Part shown: positions 47,125 through 56,603 of the stretch, piece by piece | Layout of the letters: the number at the start of each line of letters is the position of its first letter | How positions within the stretch are numbered: position 1 is the first letter of the stretch | Assembly: GCF_021631985.1 (NCBI RefSeq) | Contig: NZ_CP070225.1 | Location: 6,386,001 to 6,450,000, forward strand | DNA: 64,000 bases | Source: Sandaracinus amylolyticus | GTDB lineage: Bacteria > Myxococcota_A > Polyangia > Polyangiales > Sandaracinaceae | Direction of reading: 5' to 3' | Program-made: the position numbers and the translations under genes | The notes under the pieces: model-generated | Seen by the model: only the letters and a program-made list of their open reading frames with translations | The model's database searches: none | What the model was told of the DNA's origin: nothing

Positions 47125-47746
47125 TCGGCTCCTCGTCGCCGCGAGCGCGCTGCTCGGCGCGTGTGTGGCGCCATTCGAGACGCGCTCGGCATACGAGGAT
47201 CAGGTCTACCTCTGTGACGATCCCGATGCGTTCGACGCGCGGGTGGAGGCCTGCCGCGCGGCACGCGCGCGCGGTGAGCGCTGCGGCGGCGTGATCAGCG
47301 TGCGTGGCAGTCTCCAAGCGACCGACATCGTCGTCGAGTCGGACATGACGAGCTCGCTGATCCGACTGCAACAGAGTGACGGGACTCTGCTGCTCGACGA
47401 GATCGAGGCGACGGGATCGACTCCGTACTTCTTCCTGACGCTGCAGATGAAGAGCGTCGGAGGCGCCGTCGGCGCGGAGCCGGTGGCCGACGATCGCACG
47501 CTCGAGATCGATCCGGCGGCCGGAGGGGGCCCCGAGCAGCTCGCCGACGATCGTGTCGACATCGGGCTGCGCATCAGCAACGGCGCGGAGAGCGTCGATC
47601 TCTCGGGCGACGACGGCGCGGTGATGCTCACCGAGCGCGCGCGGGGCGAGCTCGCAGGTCGTTTCGAGGGGAGCTTCGGCGACCCCGAGGACCGCGCCGA
47701 GGGCTGCTTCCACGTGCTCGGCCTCGACGTGCGGATCGTGCGATGA
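47069..47746 (+). CDS. Lipoprotein upstream of a TonB-dependent receptor
   Basis: 225 residues from a GTG with GAGGAG 5 nt upstream; that start overlaps the previous gene by 56 bp. A TTG at 47111 is the alternative. Lipobox LLGAC follows a basic N-terminus. Mature part has four Cys (LCDDP, ACRAAR, RCGG, GCFHV) and a beta-sheet body. Its stop overlaps the receptor start (ATGA), so the two are translationally coupled. Confidence 0.65.
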   Translation: MARSPSPARRASSKLPRCSRLLVAASALLGACVAPFETRSAYEDQVYLCDDPDAFDARVEACRAARARGERCGGVISVRGSLQATDIVVESDMTSSLIRLQQSDGTLLLDEIEATGSTPYFFLTLQMKSVGGAVGAEPVADDRTLEIDPAAGGGPEQLADDRVDIGLRISNGAESVDLSGDDGAVMLTERARGELAGRFEGSFGDPEDRAEGCFHVLGLDVRIVR

Positions 47747-49743
47747 AGAGAGTCTCGTTCTGTGTCGTCGTGCTCGCGCTTTCCGGAAGCGTCGGAGTCG
47801 CGCACGCACAGCCCGGCACCTCGAGTGACGAGATGGGCGTCGACGACTACGCCGAATTGTCGCTCGAAGAGCTGCTCGGCGACGTCGTCTCGGCGTCGCA
47901 GCGTCGAGAGAGCCTGTTCCGCGCGCCCGCGAACGTGACGGTGATCGAGCCCGACGACATCCGCGCATCGGGCGCGCGCAGCGTGCCCGAGCTGCTGCGC
48001 AGCGTGCCCGGCGTGCAGGTGATCGCGACCGCGCCCGGCAATTACCTCGTGTCGATGCGCGGCATGGGCGGCCTCACCGGCAACAACCTCGTCGTGCTCC
48101 TCGACGGAGTGCAGCTCAACAGCCCGGTCGACGGAGAGGTCGACTGGTCGACGCTGCCGGTGAGCATCGACGACATCGCGCGCATCGAGGTGGTGCGCGG
48201 CCCGGTGAGCCCGATCTACGGCGCGAACGCGTACACCGGCATGATCCGGATCGACACGAACGCGCTGCCCGAGGCCGAAGAGGCGCGGGGCGGCGCGCGC
48301 GTCGTGGGCGGCATCGACTCCGCGGTGCAGCCCGCGGGCGAGGTCTCGACGTGGTTCCGCGGCCGTCGCGGTCCGGTGTCGGCGAGCGTGCAGGCGCACG
48401 CGACGCTCGACGATCACTTCCGCACCGGCGAGACCGTCGATCAGCCCGGGCTGCGCGCGCTCGGGCTCGGTGGGCGCATCGGCATCGCGCTCGACGAGCG
48501 CATCGATCTCACGCTCGACACCGGCGCCGCGATGAGCGAGCGCAGCGCGCTCGACTACCTCGTGCTCGAGCCGGAGCCGCAGCTCTCGGCGCGCGGCTAC
48601 GGCCGCCTCGCGCTGACGATGCGCGAGCTCGCGCCCGAGGTGCCGAGGCTGAGCTTCTGGACGCGCGGGCGATGGTCGATCCGGCGCGCCGATCAGGAGC
48701 AGTACTCCGGCTTCAGCTACGACGACACGACCTCGCTCGACGGACAGATCGGCACCGATCTCGAGCTCGCCCTGCCCTACGAGATCGACGTGCTGGTGGG
48801 CGCCGACGCGGGCGGCACCTACGTCGATGCGCCCTTCGTCCATCCCGACGAGAACGGCGTGCTGCGCGGGAGCGTCGGTGTCTACGTCAACGCCGACGTC
48901 GACATCGCGGAGATGTTCAACATCGGCGCGGCAGTCCGCACCGACGTCTCGCCCTTCGCCGACGGGCCGCAGGTGTCGGTGCGCGCGTCGGCGATGTATT
49001 TCCAGCCGAATTTCTCGATTCGCATCATCGGCGCGAGCGCGTATCGAAATCCCACCTACGTCGAGGTGGCCAGTCGGTTCCGCGATCCGAATACCGACAT
49101 CATCCTGCTCGAGGGCACCGCCGGTCTCGCGCTGCCGCGCGTCGACTCGCTCGAGGCGATCCTCGCGGCGGGCTTCGACGGGCGCTTCTCGCTGCGCGCG
49201 AGCGCGTACGTCGCACGCGCGATGGATCTCGTCGTCGGCGACTTCACGCCGCTCACCCGCAAGACGTTCCGCACCGACGACGACACGACCGTGTTCGCCG
49301 GCGGCGAGGTCGAGCTCGACTGGACGATCACCGACGACGTCACGCTGCGTCTCGGCGGCGCGGGCGTGGGCTTCCTGACGACCCCCGACGATCCCGCGGT
49401 CACGGTCGGTGTCGCGGAGCACAACTCGCTGATCACCGCGACGGCCGAGGTGCGCGGTCGCGTGTCCGAGGCGCGCCTCGATCTCTCGGCGGGCGCGACG
49501 TTCTTCTCGGAGCGCCAGTACAACGTGCGCGTCGGCCTTCCCCCGCAGCTCGTGCGCATCGACGTGCCGCACGGCGCGCGCCTCCACGGCACCGCGTCGT
49601 GGCGCCCGGTGCAGGAGATCCCGCTCGATCTGCGGCTGATCACGGTCGTGCACCTGCCGCACGAGCTGGTGGAGTCGCCGCTGCCCTCGGCCGGACGCCT
49701 CGGCAGCCGCGTGCTCCTCGGGGTCGACATCCAGACCAATTGA
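47743..49743 (+). CDS. TonB-dependent outer-membrane receptor
   Basis: 666 residues. Signal peptide ends AHAQ (about 23). LSLEELLGDVVSASQRRESLFRAPANVTVIEPDDI leads into a plug domain (about 55-170) with VPELLRSVPGVQV, GNNLVVLLDG and RIEVVRGPVSPIYGANAYTGMI, all classic. The barrel fills the rest and is short for the family. Sequence alone does not give the substrate (metal chelate, vitamin or sugar). No TonB/ExbB is adjacent. Confidence 0.9.
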   Translation: MKRVSFCVVVLALSGSVGVAHAQPGTSSDEMGVDDYAELSLEELLGDVVSASQRRESLFRAPANVTVIEPDDIRASGARSVPELLRSVPGVQVIATAPGNYLVSMRGMGGLTGNNLVVLLDGVQLNSPVDGEVDWSTLPVSIDDIARIEVVRGPVSPIYGANAYTGMIRIDTNALPEAEEARGGARVVGGIDSAVQPAGEVSTWFRGRRGPVSASVQAHATLDDHFRTGETVDQPGLRALGLGGRIGIALDERIDLTLDTGAAMSERSALDYLVLEPEPQLSARGYGRLALTMRELAPEVPRLSFWTRGRWSIRRADQEQYSGFSYDDTTSLDGQIGTDLELALPYEIDVLVGADAGGTYVDAPFVHPDENGVLRGSVGVYVNADVDIAEMFNIGAAVRTDVSPFADGPQVSVRASAMYFQPNFSIRIIGASAYRNPTYVEVASRFRDPNTDIILLEGTAGLALPRVDSLEAILAAGFDGRFSLRASAYVARAMDLVVGDFTPLTRKTFRTDDDTTVFAGGEVELDWTITDDVTLRLGGAGVGFLTTPDDPAVTVGVAEHNSLITATAEVRGRVSEARLDLSAGATFFSERQYNVRVGLPPQLVRIDVPHGARLHGTASWRPVQEIPLDLRLITVVHLPHELVESPLPSAGRLGSRVLLGVDIQTN

Positions 49744-49771
49744 GCCCTCTGCGCGCGCTACCCTCGCGCGC

Positions 49772-50614
49772 ATGCCGGAGCTTCCCGAGGTCGAGCACGC
49801 GCGTCGTCAATTCCTCGCCGTGCTCGGAGAGCACGAGACGATCCTCGACGCGCGCGCGTCGGATCCCATCGTCGTCCCGATGTCGCACGACGCGTGGCGC
49901 CACGCGCTGGTCGGGCGCCGCATCGAAGGTGCGTCGCGCATCGGGAAGAACTTGCTCGTCACGTTGAGCGGCGATCACGCGATGTGGTTCCACCTCGGCA
50001 TGACCGGACGCCTCGTGCGGCAGGGCGCGAAGGACGAGAAGATCGACGAGAAGACCGGACTGCCGCGCTTCACCAAGTGGTGGATCAAGACGAAGCGCGC
50101 GACGCTCTGCCTCGCCGATGCGCGCCGGCTCGGGCGCAGCCTCGCAGGATCACGCGACGAGGTGATGCGCGGGAGCAAGCTCGACGAGCTCGGCCCCGAC
50201 GCGCTCTCGATCGACTCCGCCGATGCGCTGCACGCGCGGCTCGAGCGCGCGAAGGGACCGATCAAAGCAGCGCTGATGGATCAGTCGCGCATCGCGGGGC
50301 TCGGGAACATCCAGGCGATCGAGACGCTGTGGCGCGCGAAGATCCATCCCGAGACGCCGGTGCCCGCGCTGAAGAGCGATGCGTGGAAGTCGCTCTACGA
50401 CGCGATGCACGAGTCTCTCGATGCCGGGCTCGCGTCGATGCGCGACACCGACGAGGTCGTGTACGTCGAAGCGGGCGGGCCCAATCCGTTCCTCGTCTAC
50501 GACCGCGAGAGCGAGCCCTGTCCGCGCTGCGGCACGAAGCTGGTGCGCGAAGTGACGCGCGGCCGCTCGAGCTATCTGTGCCCGAAGTGCCAGAAGAAAC
50601 CTCGCGCGAAGTGA
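49772..50614 (+). CDS. mutM: Formamidopyrimidine-DNA glycosylase
   Basis: 280 residues, bifunctional base-excision repair glycosylase/lyase for oxidised purines. The processed N-terminus MPELPEVE supplies the catalytic Pro and Glu, RIGKNLL carries the conserved Lys, and the C-terminal zinc finger is CPRC..CPKC with RGRSSYLC. AGLGNIQAIE is the H2TH loop region. The start is fixed by the invariant MPELPE. Confidence 0.95.
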   Translation: MPELPEVEHARRQFLAVLGEHETILDARASDPIVVPMSHDAWRHALVGRRIEGASRIGKNLLVTLSGDHAMWFHLGMTGRLVRQGAKDEKIDEKTGLPRFTKWWIKTKRATLCLADARRLGRSLAGSRDEVMRGSKLDELGPDALSIDSADALHARLERAKGPIKAALMDQSRIAGLGNIQAIETLWRAKIHPETPVPALKSDAWKSLYDAMHESLDAGLASMRDTDEVVYVEAGGPNPFLVYDRESEPCPRCGTKLVREVTRGRSSYLCPKCQKKPRAK

Positions 50615-50714
50615 CGTCTTCCGAGTGACGCTGTCGCGATAATCGACCTTCGGTCGACGAACCTCGCGCGCGATGACTCGACTTCGCGACTCGCGCACGT
50701 CCCAAAGCGCGACT

Positions 50715-50724
50715 TACGTACGTA
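50715..50724. promoter_or_regulatory. Palindrome TACGTACGTA upstream of ABC importer
   Basis: A perfect 10-bp palindrome 16 bp before a second, longer palindrome, in the leader of the importer operon. AT content is higher than the neighbourhood, as expected for an operator or promoter. No binding protein can be named. Confidence 0.4.
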
Positions 50725-50739
50725 CCACGCAATAAGGTG

Positions 50740-50755
50740 CATGATCTAGATCATG
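50740..50755. promoter_or_regulatory. 16-bp perfect palindrome upstream of ABC importer
   Basis: CATGATCTAGATCATG is a perfect 16-bp palindrome 149 bp before the binding-protein start. Its size and symmetry fit the site of a dimeric regulator. No CRP/FNR or NtrC consensus is met exactly, so the factor is unknown. Confidence 0.5.
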
Positions 50756-50903
50756 TCGCCTTTTAGCTCGTCGGAAAAACCCCGGAAACGAGCGCTGGCC
50801 ATGATGGCCGCGCACTTCACGAACGACTGCGCGTGGAGGGTCGCTCGACGCCGACTCGGCGTCGGGTGTGTCTCTTCTTCTTCCGACGAGGGGGACTTCG
50901 CTC

Positions 50904-52280
50904 ATGTCCGATTCGCGTTCCGGCGGCGCCGACGAGGCGCAGCGCCGAAGGTCTCGTCGTGCCTCGCGCAAGCTCGCCGACCGTGCGTTGCGCCGTCGCG
51001 AGTTCCTCAAAGTCGCGGCGACTGCCGCGTCGACGCTGGCGATCGGTGGCAGTGCGCTCGGCTGTTCCGAGGGCGAGCCCGAGGCGCGGACGCCCGCGAC
51101 GCCGCCCAGCGGTGCGCCCGCGGCCGGAGGCTCCAGCGCGCCGGAGGTCAGCGCGATTCGCTTCGGCATGATCGCGCTCACCGACTGCTCGCCGATCGTG
51201 ATCGCGCACGAGCGCGGCATCTTCCGGCGCTACGGAATCGAGTCGAGCGTGGTGAAGGGTGCCAGTTGGGCGGCCATCCGCGACTCGCTCACCAACGGCG
51301 ACATCCAGGCGACTCACATGCTCCTCGGGATGCCTCTCGCATCGACGATGGGCATCGGCGGGTCGCCGCAGGTCCCGATGGTCGTGCCGTGGCTGCTCAA
51401 CCGGAACGGACAGGCGATCACGCTCGCCAACACGTTCCGCGGCCGAGTCCGCGCGGACGCATCGGCGCTCAAGCCGCTCGTCGACGAGGCGAAGGCGGCG
51501 GGCAATCCGATGACGTTCGCGATGACGTTCCCGCCCGGAACGCACGCGATGTGGATGCGCTATTTCCTCGCGTCGGGCGGCATCCATCCCGATCGCGACG
51601 TCGCGCTCGTCACCGTGCCTCCCGCGCAGATGGTCGCGAACATGCGCATCGGGCGCATGCACGGCTTCTGCGTGGGCGAGCCCTGGAACGCGCGGAGCAT
51701 CGCCGATCAGATCGGCTACACCGCGATGACGACCCAGGAGATGTGGCGCGATCACCCCGAGAAGGTGCTCGCGTTCCGCGAGGACTTCGCCGAGCAGAAC
51801 CCGCGCACGGTGAAGGCGATCCTGAAGGCGATCCACGAAGCGAGCGTGTGGCTGGACGACCTCTCGAATCGTCCCGAACAGGCCCGCATCGTCTCGCAGA
51901 CCACGTACATCAACTGCGCGCCGGAGCTCATCCTCGGTCGCCTCCAGGGCCACTACGACTATGGCGATGGGCGCACGCTCGAAGATCCGAACTACATGAT
52001 CTTCAGCCAGCGCGGCTGCAATGCGCCGCAGGCAAAATATGCGCACTGGTTCCTGAGCCAATTCCGGCGCTGGGGGCTCGTCCAGGGCCGCCCCGACTAC
52101 GAAGGTGTCGCGCGCCGCGTGATGCGGATGGACCTCTACGCCGAGGCGATGCGCGAGCTCGGCGTCGCGGTGCCCGAGCCCGACGTGCGCCCCGAGACGT
52201 TCTTCGACGGAAAGACCTTCGATCCCGCCGATCCCGAGGGATACGCGACCTCGTTCCCGATTCACGCGCTCGCTGGCTGA
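50904..52280 (+). CDS. ABC importer substrate-binding protein (NrtA/SsuA-like), Tat-exported
   Basis: 458 residues. The N-terminal RRREFLKVAATAAS is a Tat motif, followed by a possible lipobox (SALGC). The body is an NrtA/TauA-type anion-binding protein: SPIVIAHERGIFRRYGIE, WAAIRDSLTNGDIQATHML, GRMHGFCVGEPWNARSI (E-P-W typical of nitrate/cyanate binders) and a C-terminal RRWGLV region. The E-P-W and tandem ATPase context favour nitrate, nitrite or cyanate. I chose ATG at 50904, which has GAGGGGG upstream. Confidence 0.85.
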   Translation: MSDSRSGGADEAQRRRSRRASRKLADRALRRREFLKVAATAASTLAIGGSALGCSEGEPEARTPATPPSGAPAAGGSSAPEVSAIRFGMIALTDCSPIVIAHERGIFRRYGIESSVVKGASWAAIRDSLTNGDIQATHMLLGMPLASTMGIGGSPQVPMVVPWLLNRNGQAITLANTFRGRVRADASALKPLVDEAKAAGNPMTFAMTFPPGTHAMWMRYFLASGGIHPDRDVALVTVPPAQMVANMRIGRMHGFCVGEPWNARSIADQIGYTAMTTQEMWRDHPEKVLAFREDFAEQNPRTVKAILKAIHEASVWLDDLSNRPEQARIVSQTTYINCAPELILGRLQGHYDYGDGRTLEDPNYMIFSQRGCNAPQAKYAHWFLSQFRRWGLVQGRPDYEGVARRVMRMDLYAEAMRELGVAVPEPDVRPETFFDGKTFDPADPEGYATSFPIHALAG

Positions 52281-52307
52281 TTCCAACGCTCGACAGAGGA
52301 GGCCCTG

Positions 52308-53099
52308 ATGGAGCTCGTCCGCAAGGTGATGAGTCGCGACCGACTCGAGTCGTTGTTCCTTCCGGTGGTCGGCGTCTTCGTGGTGCTCGGTCTCTGGGGG
52401 CTGATCAGCACGTTCGTCACGGACCTGCTGCCCAGTCCGCTCGAGACCTGGGAGGCGAGCCGGCTGTACGTGCTCGAGCCGTTCGCCAAGCGCGGCGAGC
52501 TCGATCAGGGAATCCTGCGCTTCGCGTGGTACTCGCTGATCCGAGTCGGAAAGGGATATCTGCTCGGGCTCGTCTTCGCGGTGCCGCTCGGTCTTCTGCT
52601 CGGGCTCTCGCGCACCGCACAGAAGGCGTTCGATCCGGTGGTGCAGGTGCTGCGGCCGGTCTCGCCGCTCGCGTGGCTGCCGCTCGGGCTCGTGCTCTTC
52701 CAGCAGCCGGAGCCGGCGGGCACGTTCGCGATCGCGATGTGCTCGATGTGGCCGACCGTGATGAACACCGCGTTCGGCATCCGCTCGATCCCGCAGGACT
52801 ACCTCAACGTCGCGCGGGTGCTGAAGCTCTCGCGCACCAAGACGCTCTTCAAGATCCTCCTGCCCGCGGCGCTCCCCGCGATGTTCACGGGATTCCGACT
52901 CTCGCTCGGCATCGCGTGGCTCGTGATCGTCGCGAGCGAGATGCTCACCGGTCAGCCCGGCATCGGTGGGTTCCTCTGGCAGGAGTACAACTCGCTCGTC
53001 TACGAGCACCTCATCCTGTGCATCGTGACGATCGGTCTCGTCGGCTTCCTCCTCGACCGGCTGATGGCCGCGATCGAGCTGCGCGTGAAGGCGGCCTGA
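52308..53099 (+). CDS. ABC importer permease (NrtB/SsuC-like)
   Basis: 263 residues with about six helices. The EAA-like loop is at [46 protein letters not shown], the diagnostic signature of the nitrate/taurine/sulfonate permease family. AGGAGG lies 5 nt before the ATG. It lies between the binding protein and the two ATPases. Confidence 0.9.
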   Translation: MELVRKVMSRDRLESLFLPVVGVFVVLGLWGLISTFVTDLLPSPLETWEASRLYVLEPFAKRGELDQGILRFAWYSLIRVGKGYLLGLVFAVPLGLLLGLSRTAQKAFDPVVQVLRPVSPLAWLPLGLVLFQQPEPAGTFAIAMCSMWPTVMNTAFGIRSIPQDYLNVARVLKLSRTKTLFKILLPAALPAMFTGFRLSLGIAWLVIVASEMLTGQPGIGGFLWQEYNSLVYEHLILCIVTIGLVGFLLDRLMAAIELRVKAA

Positions 53100-53100
53100 C

Positions 53101-53937
53101 ATGGCGAGCGAATCGACCGGACCGCTCGTCGAGCTGAAGGGCGTCTCGAAGGGATTCGCGAGCAGCAGCTCGCGCGTCGAGGTCCTGCACGGGATCGACC
53201 TCACGATCGAGCGCGGTGAGCTCGTCGCGATCGTCGGTTATTCGGGCGCGGGGAAGACCACGCTGGTCTCGCTGATCGCGGGATTGCTGATGCCCGACAC
53301 CGGCACCGTGCGATTCGCGGGCGCGCCGGTCACCGGGCCGGGCACCGATCGCGGCGTGGTGTTCCAGAGCTATTCGCTGCTGCCCTGGCTCAGCGTGCAC
53401 GAGAACGTGCTGCTCGCGGTCGAGGCGGCGTTCCCCTCGTGGGATCGCGCCAAGCACGCGCAGCACGCCGATCGTTACGTCGCGATGGTCGGCCTCGCGC
53501 CGGCGCGCGACAAGACGCCGGGGCAGCTCTCGGGCGGCATGCGCCAGCGTGTCGCCGTCGCGCGCGCGCTCGCGATGGAGCCCGAGCTGTTGCTCCTCGA
53601 CGAGCCGCTCTCGGCCCTCGACGCGCTCACGCGCGGCAAGCTGCAGGGCGAGCTCGAGCGCATCTGCGTGCGCAGCGGAAAGACGATCCTGCTGATCACG
53701 AACGACATCGACGAGGCGCTGCTGCTCGCCGATCGCATCGTGCCGCTCGGCGCGGGACCGCGCGCGACGCTCGGCCCCTCGTTCCGCGTGGACCTGCCGC
53801 GCCCGCGCGACAAGCGCGCGCTGCAGCACGATCACACCTACAAGGAGACGCGCGCTGCGATCGGCGAGTACTTGCTCGCGAGCTCGCCGCGCGCGAAGCG
53901 CCGCGCCGATGGCGAGAAGGCGGAGGTCGCACGATGA
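53101..53937 (+). CDS. ABC importer ATPase 1 (NrtC-like)
   Basis: 278 residues. Walker [11 protein letters not shown]-loop [13 protein letters not shown], signature [14 protein letters not shown], Walker [13 protein letters not shown] and a switch loop in which LITNDIDEA replaces the usual T-H-D (Asn for the switch His). The NrtC-type C-terminal binding-protein domain is absent. It begins 1 bp after the permease stop. Confidence 0.9.
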   Translation: MASESTGPLVELKGVSKGFASSSSRVEVLHGIDLTIERGELVAIVGYSGAGKTTLVSLIAGLLMPDTGTVRFAGAPVTGPGTDRGVVFQSYSLLPWLSVHENVLLAVEAAFPSWDRAKHAQHADRYVAMVGLAPARDKTPGQLSGGMRQRVAVARALAMEPELLLLDEPLSALDALTRGKLQGELERICVRSGKTILLITNDIDEALLLADRIVPLGAGPRATLGPSFRVDLPRPRDKRALQHDHTYKETRAAIGEYLLASSPRAKRRADGEKAEVAR

Positions 53938-54833
53938 GCGCGCGTCACCTGGTGCTCTCGGGGATCGCGAAGAGCTTCGACGGCCCCTCGGGGCGTCAGC
54001 TCGTGGTCGACGGATTCGAGCTCGAGGTCGAGGCGCGCGAGTTCGTCGCGCTGATCGGTCACTCGGGATGCGGCAAGTCGACCGTGCTCTCGATGGTCGC
54101 CGGGCTCGCGACGCCCGACACCGGATCGATCGTCCTCGGCGGGCGCGCGGTGAAGGAGCCGGGCCCCGATCGCGGCATGGTCTTCCAGTCCGCGTGCCTG
54201 CTGCCGTGGATGACCGCGCTGCAGAACGTGCTGCTCGCGGTCGAGCAGGTGATGCCGAGCGCGACGCGCGCGCAGCAGCGCGCCTCCGCGATGCATCACC
54301 TCGAGCTCGTCGGCCTCGACGACGCCGCGGATCGCAGGCCCGCCGAGCTCTCGATGGGCATGCGCCAGCGCGTCGGCCTCGCGCGCGCGTTCGCGTGCAA
54401 GCCCGACGTGCTGCTGCTCGACGAGCCGTTCGGCATGCTCGACTCGATCACGCGCATGGAGCTGCAGGACGTGCTGCTCTCGCTGTGGAGCGAGCACCGC
54501 ATCACCGCGCTGATGGTCACCCACGACGTCGACGAGGCGCTCTTGCTCTCGGATCGTGTGGTGATGATGACGTCGGGCCCGCGCGCGCACGTGGGCGAGA
54601 TCCTCGATGTCGCGCTCGAGCGACCGCGCGATCGACGCCTGCTCGTCGAGGACGCTCGGTTCGACGCGATGCGCGATCGCGTGATCGGCTTCCTCGAAGA
54701 GCGCGCCGGTCGTCACGTCGCGCCCGCCGAGGAAGCGAGCGACGAGCTGGAGCACGAGGACGACGCCGAGTCGCTCTCGCTCGGCGAGACGTCGGCGAAA
54801 GCCGAAGCGACGATCAGCAGCAGCGCGCCCTAG
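53934..54833 (+). CDS. ABC importer ATPase 2 (NrtD-like)
   Basis: 299 residues. GHSGCGKST (Walker A), [10 protein letters not shown]-loop region, [14 protein letters not shown] signature (Met for the usual Gly, tolerated in this group), [16 protein letters not shown] and MVTHDVDEA with the switch His intact. The start overlaps the first ATPase (ATGA) after GGAGG. A Glu/Asp-rich 50-residue tail is unusual. Together the two form a heterodimeric motor, with one canonical and one substituted switch His. Confidence 0.9.
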   Translation: MSARHLVLSGIAKSFDGPSGRQLVVDGFELEVEAREFVALIGHSGCGKSTVLSMVAGLATPDTGSIVLGGRAVKEPGPDRGMVFQSACLLPWMTALQNVLLAVEQVMPSATRAQQRASAMHHLELVGLDDAADRRPAELSMGMRQRVGLARAFACKPDVLLLDEPFGMLDSITRMELQDVLLSLWSEHRITALMVTHDVDEALLLSDRVVMMTSGPRAHVGEILDVALERPRDRRLLVEDARFDAMRDRVIGFLEERAGRHVAPAEEASDELEHEDDAESLSLGETSAKAEATISSSAP

Positions 54834-54994
54834 CGCTGGCGCTCGGAAGATCCCGAACGACGCCGAGCCGACGACGCACACGCGTCGCGCGGAGAGGCTC
54901 GTTCACGCCTTGGATTCCAACTGCGCGCATCGGCGATCTCGAGGCGGTGCGCGCCGAGACGAGCGAGACCTCGCGGCCTCGCACGGGGGTAGTC

Positions 54995-56545
54995 ATGCGT
55001 CTTGTCCAACGTTCGAAACACGCACCTTCGCTCGCGGCGATCGCAGCCATCGGCATCACGCTCGGGCACACCGAGATCGCGCTCGCGCAGACCGGCGCGC
55101 CCGCAGAGCCGGCGCCGATCGAAGGGGCGATCACGCCGACGTCGGATCCGGAGGTCGTGCCCGCGCCCGAGACCGAGGTGGATCCGGCGGAGACCGCGCC
55201 CGCGCCGGAGGTGGAGAGCGCTCCGCTCGAGGCTGCTCCCGCCGCGAGCGCGGAGCCGATCATGCCCGCGGCAGGGCCGGCCGCCGCGCCGGTCGCGACC
55301 ACGCCGCCCCCGGTGCCGTGGGGCTTCGAGCTCGCGGGGATCCAGTGGCGTCCTTCGCTCGAGGTGCGCGCGCGCGGCGAGCTCCGCACCGGCGGATACG
55401 TGGGCGAGGCCGATCAGGGCATCGTCACGCTCCGCTCGCGCATCGGCATGGACGCGCGCTGGGAGCTGCTGCGCGCGTTCGTGCAGGTGCAGGACGCGCG
55501 CGACTTCGGCGTCACGCCGGGCACGCAGAGCGGTGGCTCGACTGGCATCCATCAGGGCTTCTTCGAGATCGGAGACGGGAACAGCTACGCACGCGCCGGT
55601 CGTCAGGAGATCGACTACGGCAGTGGTCGACTGATCGGCTCGCTCAACTGGGCCTCTGCCGCGCGCAGCTTCGACGCGCTGCGGGTGCACACGCAGCAGG
55701 GTGAATTCTCGCTCGACGGATTCGGCGCGGTGGTGCGCACGCCGCGCACGCTGAATTGGCCCGACGGAACGCCGCGCTCGAGCGAGGGTGACTATGCCGG
55801 CGGCATCGCCGCGGAGTGGTCACCCGGAGACGCGCTGCGTCTCGGCGGATATGCACTCTATCGCCACGACGGCCCGACCGAGGCTGCTCCGGGCACCGAC
55901 ATGATGATGGCGGGACAGTGGCTCGATCGGCATCGCGACATCGGCGCATTCTCGCTGCGTGCCAGTGGCAACATCGAGCGTCGATTCCGCTACGAGGTCG
56001 AGCTGGTGCTCGAAGCGGGTCAGGTCGCGGGCGACGACTTCCTCGCTGCAGGCGCGATCGCCGAGGGCCACTACAAGTTCGACGCCCCGTGGAGCCCGGA
56101 GATCGGAATCGGCGGGACGTTCGGCACCGGTGAGAGCGCCGATGGGACGTGGAACGAATTCGACAACTTCTTCCCGACCAATCACCTCATCTACGGCCTT
56201 CTCGATGTCTTCGGGCTGCGGAACCAGACGCACGGATTCGCGCGCTTCGGACTGACTCCCATCGATCGCCAGCTGAGCGTCTGGACCGCGGGTCGCGTGT
56301 ATCGCTTCGTCGAGCCGGGCGCGCGATGGACCAACGCGGGCGGCGCGGTCGTCGGTCGCAATCCGATGAACACCGACGAATTCGCGGGCGTGGAGGTCGA
56401 CGTCGAGGCGCGCTGGACGCCGATCGATCACCTCGCGATCTGGGGCGGCTACGGCGCGTTCATCCCGGGGGGCGGCGCCGCGAACCTCGGTCACCCCGAC
56501 CCGATGCACTGGGGCTACCTGATGGTGGGCGTTCTCGTGCCGTAG
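54995..56545 (+). CDS. Alginate-export-type outer-membrane porin
   Basis: 516 residues. Signal peptide ends ALAQ (about 32). A Pro/Glu/Ala-rich linker (about 35-105) is followed by a barrel with RGELRTGGYVGEADQGIVTLRSRIGMDARW, FVQVQDARDFG and RAGRQEIDYGSGRLIGSLNW, which match the alginate-export (AlgE-like) porin family. It follows the importer ATPases in the same direction (161 bp gap), so it probably provides outer-membrane passage for the same anion (inference). Confidence 0.8.
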   Translation: MRLVQRSKHAPSLAAIAAIGITLGHTEIALAQTGAPAEPAPIEGAITPTSDPEVVPAPETEVDPAETAPAPEVESAPLEAAPAASAEPIMPAAGPAAAPVATTPPPVPWGFELAGIQWRPSLEVRARGELRTGGYVGEADQGIVTLRSRIGMDARWELLRAFVQVQDARDFGVTPGTQSGGSTGIHQGFFEIGDGNSYARAGRQEIDYGSGRLIGSLNWASAARSFDALRVHTQQGEFSLDGFGAVVRTPRTLNWPDGTPRSSEGDYAGGIAAEWSPGDALRLGGYALYRHDGPTEAAPGTDMMMAGQWLDRHRDIGAFSLRASGNIERRFRYEVELVLEAGQVAGDDFLAAGAIAEGHYKFDAPWSPEIGIGGTFGTGESADGTWNEFDNFFPTNHLIYGLLDVFGLRNQTHGFARFGLTPIDRQLSVWTAGRVYRFVEPGARWTNAGGAVVGRNPMNTDEFAGVEVDVEARWTPIDHLAIWGGYGAFIPGGGAANLGHPDPMHWGYLMVGVLVP

Positions 56546-56603
56546 GCACACATCGTCGACGCCGCGGCACGTCGTCCGGCGCACGGGAGTACAATCGTGC
56601 GCC

